28,565 nucleotides of DNA from HyVt-337 sp964428895 (GTDB lineage: Bacteria; Planctomycetota; Phycisphaerae; SM23-33). The notes under the pieces are model-generated. The model saw only the letters and a list, made by a program, of their open reading frames with translations, had not been told where the DNA came from and searched no databases. A program made the translations under genes and the position numbers. The stretch's first letter is position 1. Every line of letters starts with the position of its first letter. This document shows, piece after piece, positions 13,922-21,802 of the stretch. The DNA is taken from the NCBI GenBank assembly GCA_964428895.1, contig CAYRZU010000046.1, forward strand, positions 1-28,565. The letters run 5' to 3'.

Positions 13922-15712
13922 TCAGTCGATCTTTTCGCCGAACACGCCGTAGATGATGAAATGGTCGCCCTCGGCCTTTCGCCAGGTGATGGGGCGTCGG
14001 GATCGCGTGCCGTACGACGACTGATACCGGTAGCGAGATCGTTTGGCCAACAGATCGTCGAACAACACCCGTGGGATGAACTTGCCGGGCCCGCCTTGTT
14101 CGGCCCTCACGCGGGTCCGCCCGGACAGCATGCCCACCAAACGCCGGTCGGCCGTGACCACGGGGGCGGCCGATTCGCCCGCGGCCAGTCGCTCGGCCGG
14201 TTGCACGTGGGGCGCGGCCTGGACCAGCGTGGTCCGAACGGGACGGACCTCCGTGCCCATCTCGGCCAGGACGTTGACCCCGTAGGTCTCGACTTCGTCG
14301 CCGACCTCGAAGATCGCGTCGGCGCTGACGGCCATGGGCGTGAAGGTGTAGCCCACCACGCTGACCAGCGCCAGCTTCTTGTGGTGGGTTTGCTGCCCGC
14401 GGGCGACCTTCCCGACCCGACCGATGGCGATGGTGTCGCCGTCGATGCGGACCAAGACGTCCAAGGCGCTTTCGACGACGGCGGCGTCCACCAGCAACGT
14501 GGTCTTGTCGATGGCGGCGGCCATCGCCTGGCGGACCACCAGGCGGTCGTAGGGGGGCTCGGGAATGTAATGGTCCCGAACCGTCCAGCCGCGGTCACCG
14601 GGCATGAGCCAGGTGAACTGCTTGGATCGGGTGGGCTTCCGTAGCCAATCTTCCGGATAGGTACCTAGAAGCTCCTGGGCCCGCCTGAACATGTTGTCGT
14701 CCGCCTGCAGGCCGGGCACCTTCTTAATGGCGTCGTCGACGGCGCGCACCGCGGCCGGGTCGTCCGGGCGGAGCAACAGCGCGTCGGTCAGGGCTGCCAG
14801 GCTGGCCAGTTCCCCCTTATCGATGTGACGGAGCGCCATCCCGGCGCCTTGGTGGTAGGCCGCGATCAGGGGGTTAGATTCTCGGGCCTGCTTGAAGTGC
14901 TTGTAGGAGTCGTCGTATTGCTCGAGTTGGTAGTAAGCCACCCCGAGCATGAAGGCGCGCATGTCGTCGTCGATCCAGAGCTCGGCCGCCCCTTCAGCCT
15001 CGTGGGCCAGTTCCCGTTGGAGCTTCTTACGTTCGGCTTCGGCGTTCTCGTCGTCATCATCGATCCTCTCGATGTCCTTGAGAATGGCCTCGATCTTTTC
15101 GACCTGCTCGTAGTATTCCTGTCGACGGAGGGTGAACTGGCCGGGCTTGACCCAACTGCTTCCCCGTCGGCGGAGTCGATCGTGTGCGGCGGCCTGCCAG
15201 ACCTTGATTTGGTCGCGCAGGTCGTGGGTTTCTTGCCCGGGCGGGGCGGTCTTGAGGCGCCGCATGAACACGAAGGCGGCCGACTCCGGCATGGTGATGC
15301 GGTCCATCGAGAAGGTGATGGCCGCGGGGACGACGTTGCCGCTGTCGGCGAAACCGGAGGAGGGGGGCTCGGGGAGGTCTTCGGCCTCGGGCGGCTCATC
15401 GGCCGGTTCGTCGGGCGTCTCTTCGGGCTCATCTGGAGTGTCGGGTTCGTCGGGGGGCTCGGGGGTCGGCGTGTCCGGCTCGTCGGTGTCGGAGACCACC
15501 GCAATGTGGAGGACGTCCTTGGCTTCGAGGGTGACGGTCTGGCCGTCCTCGGTCTCGACGATCACGTGGATGCCGTCTCGGGTGACGGTTCCTTCGTGGC
15601 GCCCGCCGTCTTTGGTGTAGACGATGTCGGCCCCGGCGACCGCCGCCAGCGAGGCGCACAGACACGCATAGATCAGGGAGGCAAGTCTCAGATTTACGTT
15701 GTTGATCCGCAT
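13922..15712 (-). CDS. Secreted protein with acidic-Pro linker, helical repeats and degenerate trypsin-like domain
   Basis: A 596-residue protein with a signal peptide (1-28, ending VAGA). Residues 29-72 form a small beta module (YTKDGGRHEGTVTRDG) seen at the start of many planctomycete secreted proteins. Residues 76-118 are an Asp/Glu/Pro/Thr linker. A helical region (about 165-350) includes a TPR-like unit (FMLGVAYYQLEQYDDSYKHF). Residues about 385-550 resemble an HtrA/trypsin fold: LALVSV (447-452) sits where DLALLKV would be, VGDEVETYG (470-478) follows, and AGESAAPVV (511-519) replaces GNSGGPLV. A serine (S514) remains, but the Asp position reads Lys and no His motif is visible, so it is probably a pseudoprotease. 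No strong ribosome site precedes the ATG. Confidence 0.8.
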   Translation of the reverse strand: MRINNVNLRLASLIYACLCASLAAVAGADIVYTKDGGRHEGTVTRDGIHVIVETEDGQTVTLEAKDVLHIAVVSDTDEPDTPTPEPPDEPDTPDEPEETPDEPADEPPEAEDLPEPPSSGFADSGNVVPAAITFSMDRITMPESAAFVFMRRLKTAPPGQETHDLRDQIKVWQAAAHDRLRRRGSSWVKPGQFTLRRQEYYEQVEKIEAILKDIERIDDDDENAEAERKKLQRELAHEAEGAAELWIDDDMRAFMLGVAYYQLEQYDDSYKHFKQARESNPLIAAYHQGAGMALRHIDKGELASLAALTDALLLRPDDPAAVRAVDDAIKKVPGLQADDNMFRRAQELLGTYPEDWLRKPTRSKQFTWLMPGDRGWTVRDHYIPEPPYDRLVVRQAMAAAIDKTTLLVDAAVVESALDVLVRIDGDTIAIGRVGKVARGQQTHHKKLALVSVVGYTFTPMAVSADAIFEVGDEVETYGVNVLAEMGTEVRPVRTTLVQAAPHVQPAERLAAGESAAPVVTADRRLVGMLSGRTRVRAEQGGPGKFIPRVLFDDLLAKRSRYRYQSSYGTRSRRPITWRKAEGDHFIIYGVFGEKID

Positions 15713-15731
15713 GAGACGTCAGGTCGTGTTT

Positions 15732-15740
15732 GTTATCCCA
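15732..15740 (-). promoter_or_regulatory. Possible extended -10 of the pseudoprotease gene
   Basis: On the minus strand the bases read TGGGATAAC (15740-15732), an extended -10 with GATAAC as hexamer, about 20-28 nt upstream of the start codon. A weak TTAAAC lies 17 nt further upstream. Confidence 0.35.
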
Positions 15741-15824
15741 CGGTCGGCCTGCTAGTTTAACGAACGTGGTCGGGCTTTACTTCAGCAAAAACGCATCAGG
15801 CGTATCGACGGAATGGCCGGCGGC

Positions 15825-15830
15825 TAGAAT
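15825..15830 (+). promoter_or_regulatory. -10 box of the DsbD-like gene
   Basis: TAGAAT (15825-15830) lies 25 nt before the ATG at 15856, with a second similar hexamer TAGAAC at 15835-15840. The -35 region is not clear. Confidence 0.4.
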
Positions 15831-15855
15831 GATGTAGAACGTGAAAGGGCGAATC

Positions 15856-17718
15856 ATGCGAGCGGCTCTTGGTTGGCTGGTGGTGGGGATGATGGCCTCG
15901 GTGGCGGCCGGGCAAGTCGAGGCGCCGCCGTTCGACCCGGCCAGCCTGTTCGGTGGGGGATCGCAAGTGCAGCTCAAGGCCGTGCCCTCTCACCGGACTA
16001 TCGGCGAGGCCGATGAACTCATCGTCGCCCTGGTCGCGGGCATCGACGATGGATGGGTGCTGTACAGCCCGGACCCCATTGCCACCGACGCCTACGAGCC
16101 CACCGCGGCCGAGCTGACGGTCGAGGCCGAGGGGTTCGAACACGTCGAGACGCTCTGGCCCATGCATACCTACCATCCGCTGGTGCTGGCCGATGACGAT
16201 CTCAGCAGCTACGGGTATGAGGACGGTCTGGTGGTCTACGTCCGACTTCGCCCGACCGATGCCGCCGGCAAGATCGCCCAGACCATTCGCCTGACGCTTT
16301 CCGGGCAGGTCTGCAAGGACATGTGCGTGCCGATCAACCAGACCGCCGAGGTCGAGGTCCTGCGGGGCGATTGGGACGTTCCGCACACCGACTGGACCGA
16401 GAGACTGGCCGCGGGCGTTGATGAGGGGCTGACGGTCGAGCAACTCCGGGCAACGCGGGCCGGCGCCGGTCGGCCGTTGGCGACGATGACGGCCGGCGGG
16501 GATTACTCCGTGCTGGGCGGGCTGATGTTGGCGATTCTGGCGGGGTTGATCCTCGATGTTATGCCCTGCGTGCTGCCGGTGATTCCGATCCGGATTCTGA
16601 CCATCGTGGACGCCGCCGGCGATTCGCGGCGGCGGTTCGTGACGTTGGGGTTGGCGTTCGCCGGCGGCGTGCTGGCGTTCTTCGTGGGCTTGGCCGTCGT
16701 CAATGTCGTGGCCAAGCTGGCGTTCCAGACGGTGCTGCCGTGGTCGAGTCACTTTGACTACCCGGCCTTCCGCATTGGCATGGCGCTGCTGCTGGTGGCG
16801 CTGGCGGTGAACCTGTTCGGCGCCTTCAACGTGGTCGTACCCCGCAAGGTGGCGGGGCTGGATAGCAAGGTCACCGGCAGCCAGGCCGGGCACGTCCGGG
16901 CGGCGGGCATGGGGCTGATGCTGGCGGTGCTGGCCACGCCGTGCAGCTTTGCGCTGCTGATCGCGGTGCTGGGTTGGGCCCAAACACAGACGCTAATGAT
17001 CGGCACGATGGCGATGGTGCTGGTGGGCGCGGGCATGGCCGCTCCGCACGCGCTGCTGGCGGCCTTTCCCAAGCTGGTCGACTACCTACCCAGGCCCGGA
17101 CGATGGATGGAACTGCTCAAGCAGGGCATGGGCTTTGCCGTGCTGGGTGTGGCGGTGTGGCTGTTCGGCACGTTGGCGGGCAAAGATGGCGGCTATGCGA
17201 CGTGGGTGATCGGCTACGGCGTGGTGCTGGCCTTTGCGCTGTGGATGTGGGGCACGTGGGTGCGGTACGACGCGCCGCTGGGTCGCAAGCTGATCCTGCG
17301 CGGTCTGGCCGTGGTGCTGGCCATCGGCGGCGGATGGTTCATGCTCTCCCCGGCTGCCGAAAGCCCCGTTCACTTTGAGCCCTTCAGCAAGGCCGCGCTG
17401 GCCGAGGCCCGAGAGGCGGGCAAGCCCGTGCTGATCAAGTTCTCGGCCGCCTGGTGCCTATCCTGCAAAACGGTCGAGCGCGAAATCTACCATCAACAGG
17501 ACGTCGCCGACGCACTGGCCGAGGCCGGTATCGTGGTGCTGTCGGCCGACGTGACCGACCACAACACGCCGGCCAGCAACTTCCTCTACAAGGAACTCGG
17601 TGCCAACGGCATTCCCCTGACGGTCCTCTACACGACCGAGGGAGACTTGATCGCACTGCCGGGCAAGTTCTCCAAGGACGACCTCTTCGCCGCGCTGAAG
17701 CGGGCCACCGAGCCGTAG
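15856..17718 (+). CDS. dsbD: DsbD-like thiol:disulfide interchange protein
   Basis: A 620-residue membrane protein that moves reducing equivalents from cytoplasmic thioredoxin to the periplasm. The ATG after GAAAGGG is preferred to an in-frame GTG at 15841. Domains: a signal peptide (1-19); an N-terminal immunoglobulin-like DsbD-alpha domain (about 35-175) with the redox pair C153/C157 in CKDMC; a central membrane part (about 218-500) with C238 (DVMPCVLPVIP) and C363 (ATPCSFAL), matching the DsbD beta-domain pair; and a C-terminal thioredoxin-like gamma domain with WCLSCK (C534, C537) and a cis-Pro motif GIPLTV (585-590). All six cysteines for the relay are therefore present. It lies in the same direction as lepA, with a separate promoter between them. 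Confidence 0.93.
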   Translation: MRAALGWLVVGMMASVAAGQVEAPPFDPASLFGGGSQVQLKAVPSHRTIGEADELIVALVAGIDDGWVLYSPDPIATDAYEPTAAELTVEAEGFEHVETLWPMHTYHPLVLADDDLSSYGYEDGLVVYVRLRPTDAAGKIAQTIRLTLSGQVCKDMCVPINQTAEVEVLRGDWDVPHTDWTERLAAGVDEGLTVEQLRATRAGAGRPLATMTAGGDYSVLGGLMLAILAGLILDVMPCVLPVIPIRILTIVDAAGDSRRRFVTLGLAFAGGVLAFFVGLAVVNVVAKLAFQTVLPWSSHFDYPAFRIGMALLLVALAVNLFGAFNVVVPRKVAGLDSKVTGSQAGHVRAAGMGLMLAVLATPCSFALLIAVLGWAQTQTLMIGTMAMVLVGAGMAAPHALLAAFPKLVDYLPRPGRWMELLKQGMGFAVLGVAVWLFGTLAGKDGGYATWVIGYGVVLAFALWMWGTWVRYDAPLGRKLILRGLAVVLAIGGGWFMLSPAAESPVHFEPFSKAALAEAREAGKPVLIKFSAAWCLSCKTVEREIYHQQDVADALAEAGIVVLSADVTDHNTPASNFLYKELGANGIPLTVLYTTEGDLIALPGKFSKDDLFAALKRATEP

Positions 17719-17735
17719 CGATTGTGCGCCAACGT

Positions 17736-17763
17736 TTGCGATTGGCGGGATTGGCGGTAGAAT
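17736..17763 (+). promoter_or_regulatory. Promoter of lepA, likely giving a leaderless mRNA
   Basis: TTGCGA (17736-17741) and TAGAAT (17758-17763) are separated by 16 nt. The -10 box ends only nine bases before the lepA ATG at 17773, and no AGGAG-like site is present in between. The expected start site (17770-17773) would coincide with the start codon. The spacer contains GATTGGCGG twice in tandem (from 17740 and 17749). Confidence 0.5.
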
Positions 17764-17772
17764 CACCGGACT

Positions 17773-19572
17773 ATGGACCCCGCGTTGATCCGCAACTTCA
17801 GCATCATTGCGCACATTGACCACGGCAAGAGCACGCTGGCCGACCGCATGCTGCTGCGCTCCGGGGCGATTACCGAACGCGAGTTCCATGACCAGATGCT
17901 GGACGACATGGAGCTCGAACGCGAGCGGGGCATCACCATCAAGGCCTCAGCCGTCACCATCAACTACGAACGTGACGGCCAGACCTACATGCTGAACCTG
18001 ATCGACACGCCCGGGCACGTGGACTTCCACTACGAGGTCAGCCGGGCGCTAACGGCCTGCGACGGGGCGTTGCTGGTGGTTGACGCCGCCCAGGGCGTGG
18101 AGGCCCAGACCGTTGCCAACGCCCACCTGGCCGAGAAGCTCGGGCTGACCATGGTGCCGGTGGTCAACAAGATCGACCTGCCCGCGGCCGCCCCGGACGA
18201 CGTGGCGATGGAGATCGAACACCTGATCGCCCACCCGGCCGAGGAGTGTATCTACACGTCGGCCAAGTCCGGCAAGGGCGTGGACGATATGCTCAACGCC
18301 ATCGTCGACCAGGTGCCCGCCCCCAAAGGCGACGCGAACGCCGCCACCCGCGCCCTGATCTTCGACAGCACCTACGACGACTACCGGGGCGTGATCATCT
18401 ACACCCGCGTGGTCGACGGGACACTGTCCGTGGGCGACAAGATCCGCATGATGGGCACCGGCGACGTCTATCAGATCTCCGAGCTGGGCAAGCTGTGCCC
18501 GCAGCGGACGCAGTTCGAGACGCTCTCGGCCGGCGAAGTCGGCTACGTGGTGGGCAGCATTCGGTCCATCGAGGCCATCCACGTCGGCGACACCATCACC
18601 CAGGCCGGCGCCCCGGCCGAGGAGGCCTTGCACGGCTACCGCCCGCCGCAGCAGATGGTCTTCAGCGATTTCTACCCCGGGCCGGGTACGCAGTTCCCCA
18701 CGCTGCGCGATGCGCTCGATAAGCTCAAGCTCAACGACGCCGCGCTGACATTTCTGCCGATCAGTTCCGAGGCGATGGGATTTGGCTTTCGCTGCGGGTT
18801 CCTCGGCATGCTGCATATGGAGATCGTGCAGGAACGGCTGGAGCGTGAGCACAACGTGGACGTCGTGCAGACCGCGCCGACCGTGCCCTACGAGGTGCTG
18901 CGGACCGATGGCGAGGCCGTCGAGGTCGACTCCGCCGGCGAACTGCCCGACCCCGGCGAGATCGAGGAGATTCGCGAGCCCATCGTCCGCGTCGACCTGA
19001 TCACTCCGGCCGACGCCATCGGCGGCGTGATGAAGCTGGCCGAGGACCGTCGCGCGATCTATCAGAAGACCGACTACCTTTCGGCCGAGCGCGTGATCCT
19101 GACGTATGAGTTCCCGCTGGCTGAAATCATTTACGACTTCTACGACAAGCTCAAATCCGCCACCCGCGGCTACGGCACGATGGACTACGAGGTGATCGGT
19201 TACCGCGCCAATGACCTGGTCAAGCTCGACATTCTCGTGAACGAGCAGAAGGTCGACGCGCTAGCCGTCATCTGTCACCGCTCCAAGGCCGACGCTCGCG
19301 GCCGACGGCTGATCATGCGCCTGCGGAAGGAAATCGACCGCCACCTGTTCGAGATTCCCCTCCAGGCCGCCATCGGCTCGCGCGTGATCGCCCGCGAAAC
19401 CATCAAAGCGCTTCGGAAGAACGTCACCGCCAAATGCTACGGCGGCGACGTCACCCGAAAGCGCAAGCTCCTCGAAAAACAAAAAGCCGGCAAACGCCGA
19501 ATGAAGATGGTCGGCAACGTAGAGATCCCCCAAAAAGCCTTCATGGCCGTTCTGGAGGCGGATGAGGAGTAG
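17773..19572 (+). CDS. lepA: Elongation factor 4 (LepA) GTPase
   Basis: A 599-residue translational GTPase that acts on stalled or mis-translocated ribosomes and in 30S biogenesis. G motifs: AHIDHGKST (13-21), ERGITIK (51-57), DTPGHVDF (78-85) and NKID (132-135). These are followed by domain II, the EF-G-like III and V domains (FGFRCGFLGMLHMEIVQERL is the LepA/EF-G signature), and the LepA-specific C-terminal domain (SKADARGRRL, then NVTAKCYGGDVTRKRKLLEKQK, residues near 525-580). The length is normal. The ATG has no ribosome site, and the promoter abuts it. It ends 6 nt before the convergent sulfatase-fold gene, with no terminator between. Confidence 0.97.
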   Translation: MDPALIRNFSIIAHIDHGKSTLADRMLLRSGAITEREFHDQMLDDMELERERGITIKASAVTINYERDGQTYMLNLIDTPGHVDFHYEVSRALTACDGALLVVDAAQGVEAQTVANAHLAEKLGLTMVPVVNKIDLPAAAPDDVAMEIEHLIAHPAEECIYTSAKSGKGVDDMLNAIVDQVPAPKGDANAATRALIFDSTYDDYRGVIIYTRVVDGTLSVGDKIRMMGTGDVYQISELGKLCPQRTQFETLSAGEVGYVVGSIRSIEAIHVGDTITQAGAPAEEALHGYRPPQQMVFSDFYPGPGTQFPTLRDALDKLKLNDAALTFLPISSEAMGFGFRCGFLGMLHMEIVQERLEREHNVDVVQTAPTVPYEVLRTDGEAVEVDSAGELPDPGEIEEIREPIVRVDLITPADAIGGVMKLAEDRRAIYQKTDYLSAERVILTYEFPLAEIIYDFYDKLKSATRGYGTMDYEVIGYRANDLVKLDILVNEQKVDALAVICHRSKADARGRRLIMRLRKEIDRHLFEIPLQAAIGSRVIARETIKALRKNVTAKCYGGDVTRKRKLLEKQKAGKRRMKMVGNVEIPQKAFMAVLEADEE

Positions 19573-19578
19573 GGGCCG

Positions 19579-20979
19579 CTACTGCGGCGGCACTCGGCCT
19601 ATGGCGTCGGTCAGGTTGGGCATGTCGAAGGTGGGGATGGTTCCGCCGGCGTCGGCTTCGAGGCGTTGCCAGGCTGTGTTGAAGACATCTTCCGGGCCTT
19701 TGCCCAGGTCGTTTTGGAGTTGGGGGTCGTTTTCCAGATCGAAGCAGTGGAACTTGTCTTGGGCGATATCGCCGAACAGCCACCATCGGCCGTCGAAGTA
19801 CCAGACGGAGTTCTCGTAGCGACTGGTGAGGTACTCGCGGTCGCCGCCGTGGTCGCCGGTCAGGGCGGGGATGAATGAGTTGCCGTGGATCGGCTGGCGG
19901 GGGCTGACCCCGGTGACGTCATAGATGCTGGCGGTGACGTCCAGGTTGTAGCGCAGGCCGTCGACGGTCTGGCCGGGCCGGCCGAGCGTTGGGTGGCGGA
20001 CGATCATGGGCAGGTGCATCGTGCCGGGCAGCAGGGCCCAGCCGGGCTTGCCGATAACGTTCCAGATATTGTCGGCGAAGTTCGTGCCGTGGTCGGTGGT
20101 GAAGATTACCAGCGTGTCGTCGCGCAGGTCGAGCGTGTCGAGTCGGTCGAGTAGTTTGCCCACCCATTCATCCACCAGCGAGCAATGGCCCCGGTAGCTG
20201 CAGTAGGTGTCGGCCACTTGTTCGGGCGTCAGGCCGCCGCGGTCGGCCAGGTAGGGCAGAGCGATGTAGCGGGGGTCTTTGTATCGCCCGTCGGAGTACA
20301 TGCGGTAGTACTTGGCCGGCGGGTCCCAGGGCTCGTGCGGGTCGAAGCAATCGACCATGAGATAGAAGGGGGTCTTGTGGGCGTTGTCCTCGAGGAATTG
20401 GGCCGCCCACTCGAAGGTCCGGCCGGTCGAGGAACCCTCGGAGGAGTGGTACATGTCGGTGTTGGCCACGTGGTAGTTGACAAGCCCGGTCGGTTGGCCG
20501 TCGTCCCAGTCGGTCCGAAAGTTGTCGGCGCGGCGGGGGTCGGCGGTGAAGGGGCTCTTCCAGTAGTCCTGCTGCTGGCCGCGAATGTGCTCCCACTGCT
20601 TGAAGCCGCGGGTGAAGTTCATGCCCGGGGCGAAATAGGGCATGGTGTCGGTGACGAACCCGGTGTGATAGCCGGCGGCGGCGAGGTCTTCAGCCAGCGT
20701 GGATTCCCCGTCGGCCATGGGTTGCCAGCCGGGCAGGTAGACGATGTCCCACGGCACGGGGCGGTAGCTGTGGAAGGGGTAGGCGCGTCGGCCGGTGTGC
20801 AGGGCCCGGCGGACGGGAATGGTGGGCAGGCTTTCGGGATAGGCCTGGGTGAAGGTCGCGGCGCTTGCGGCGAAGCGGTCGATGGCGGGCGTGAGGGTAT
20901 CGGTGCTGCCGTAGCAGCCGACGTTGGCGGTGCGGAAGGTGTCGGTGACGATCAGCAGAACGTTGGTCTTGTCGGCCAT
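19579..20979 (-). CDS. Sulfatase-fold hydrolase with Thr at the formylglycine position
   Basis: A 466-residue alkaline-phosphatase-superfamily protein. The sulfatase pattern is complete from NVLLIVTDTFR (6-16, metal Asp D13), through the nucleophile loop, to TTDHGTNFAD (294-303, metal ligands D296/H297) and a C-terminal FDLENDPQLQNDLG. The nucleophile motif C/S-X-P-X-R-X4-TGR is here T53-I-P-V-R57-RALH-TGR. The residue that becomes formylglycine in sulfatases is therefore Thr, the nucleophile used by phosphodiesterases, LtaS-type phosphoglycerol transferases and NPPs. The second metal Asp of the first motif (normally DD) is Thr14. No signal peptide is present. A phosphodiester or phosphonate substrate, or a non-canonical sulfatase, are all possible. 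GGGAG precedes the start. Confidence 0.85.
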   Translation of the reverse strand: MADKTNVLLIVTDTFRTANVGCYGSTDTLTPAIDRFAASAATFTQAYPESLPTIPVRRALHTGRRAYPFHSYRPVPWDIVYLPGWQPMADGESTLAEDLAAAGYHTGFVTDTMPYFAPGMNFTRGFKQWEHIRGQQQDYWKSPFTADPRRADNFRTDWDDGQPTGLVNYHVANTDMYHSSEGSSTGRTFEWAAQFLEDNAHKTPFYLMVDCFDPHEPWDPPAKYYRMYSDGRYKDPRYIALPYLADRGGLTPEQVADTYCSYRGHCSLVDEWVGKLLDRLDTLDLRDDTLVIFTTDHGTNFADNIWNVIGKPGWALLPGTMHLPMIVRHPTLGRPGQTVDGLRYNLDVTASIYDVTGVSPRQPIHGNSFIPALTGDHGGDREYLTSRYENSVWYFDGRWWLFGDIAQDKFHCFDLENDPQLQNDLGKGPEDVFNTAWQRLEADAGGTIPTFDMPNLTDAIGRVPPQ

Positions 20980-21131
20980 GGGGCGCTCCCGAGGTGGTGT
21001 TCACGAAGCGGCATTAGGCTACCGGCGAATGGTCCAGGCTTCAACATCACGGGCGATTTGTGGATCAAGCCAGGGGGCGAAAAGGGCCGATAACTAATGC
21101 GCGTCGTTGCTGAGAGCCCAGCGTGTGGGCG

Positions 21132-21164
21132 TATAATGAGGGGCTCTAAGGCCTGATTGGAGAG
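21132..21164 (+). promoter_or_regulatory. TATAAT box and ribosome site deciding a TTG start
   Basis: A consensus TATAAT (21132-21137) is followed by GGAGAG (21159-21164), six bases before TTG at 21171. The spacing supports TTG as the true start of the phosphatase gene. A possible -35 (TTGCTG, 21107-21112) is 19 nt upstream of the -10. Confidence 0.5.
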
Positions 21165-21170
21165 TGTGTC

Positions 21171-21776
21171 TTGAGGCGTTATCTTCGTGGCGTGTTGATG
21201 GGGTTGGCGGCGGTTTGTGTGGTGGCCGGGCTGGCCGGAGGCGTGCTGTACTTTCACGTGCTGGGGGCGGGGTTTCGGCCGGTCGTGGCGGATGTGGTGT
21301 ATCGGACGGGTCAACCCAGCCCGGACGAACTGGCGAGTTTGGTCGACCGGTACGGCTTTCGGACGGTGGTCAGCCTTCGGGGGGATTGCGAGCCGGTCCG
21401 GGCCGAGAAGGTCGTCTTAGACGAACGGGGCGTGCCACTGGCCGTGTTCGAATTCTCCGAGGGGTACTTGCCGCACCGGCTGGACCTGCAACGGCTGATC
21501 CGCACGCTGGAGACGGCCGAGAAGCCGATCCTGTTGCACTGCCGCAGTGGGGTCAACCGTACGGGCATGGCCGCCGGGGTGGCCGAGATGGTGCTCGGCG
21601 GGGCCGACTTCAGCCGGGCGATGAGCCAACTACCGAAGGTCAAGACCAACGACGAGCCGATTCACATCGGCGACGTTCTCCGCGACTACGGCGACTACTG
21701 CCAGGTCAACGATCTGGACCCGTCCAGCAAGGCCCAGTTCAAGCACTGGGTCGACCGCCGGTACAGTTGGAAGTAG
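21171..21776 (+). CDS. Membrane-anchored dual-specificity/tyrosine phosphatase-like protein
   Basis: A 201-residue protein beginning at TTG, supported by GGAGAG upstream. Residues 8-32 are a single hydrophobic segment that anchors it or acts as an uncleaved signal. The rest is a cysteine phosphatase fold: VVYRTGQPSPDELASLVDRYGFRTVVSLRG (residues 42-71, the usual YRSGQP..L..L...GI.TVI.LR opening of bacterial DSPs) and the P-loop HCRSGVNRTG (123-132) with catalytic C124 and R130. The general acid may be one of D160-161 or E162. Substrates in this family include phosphotyrosine, phosphoinositides and polysaccharide-related phosphates. It is convergent with the SGNH gene (26-nt gap). Confidence 0.88.
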   Translation: MRRYLRGVLMGLAAVCVVAGLAGGVLYFHVLGAGFRPVVADVVYRTGQPSPDELASLVDRYGFRTVVSLRGDCEPVRAEKVVLDERGVPLAVFEFSEGYLPHRLDLQRLIRTLETAEKPILLHCRSGVNRTGMAAGVAEMVLGGADFSRAMSQLPKVKTNDEPIHIGDVLRDYGDYCQVNDLDPSSKAQFKHWVDRRYSWK

Positions 21777-21802
21777 TCGGTGGCGGGCGGCTGATCTGGC
21801 GG

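Noticed and set aside
15796..16983. Minus-strand frame of about 395 codons opposite dsbD
   Set aside because: Gln/His/Arg-rich low-complexity translation with no motifs, antisense to a gene with all family residues.
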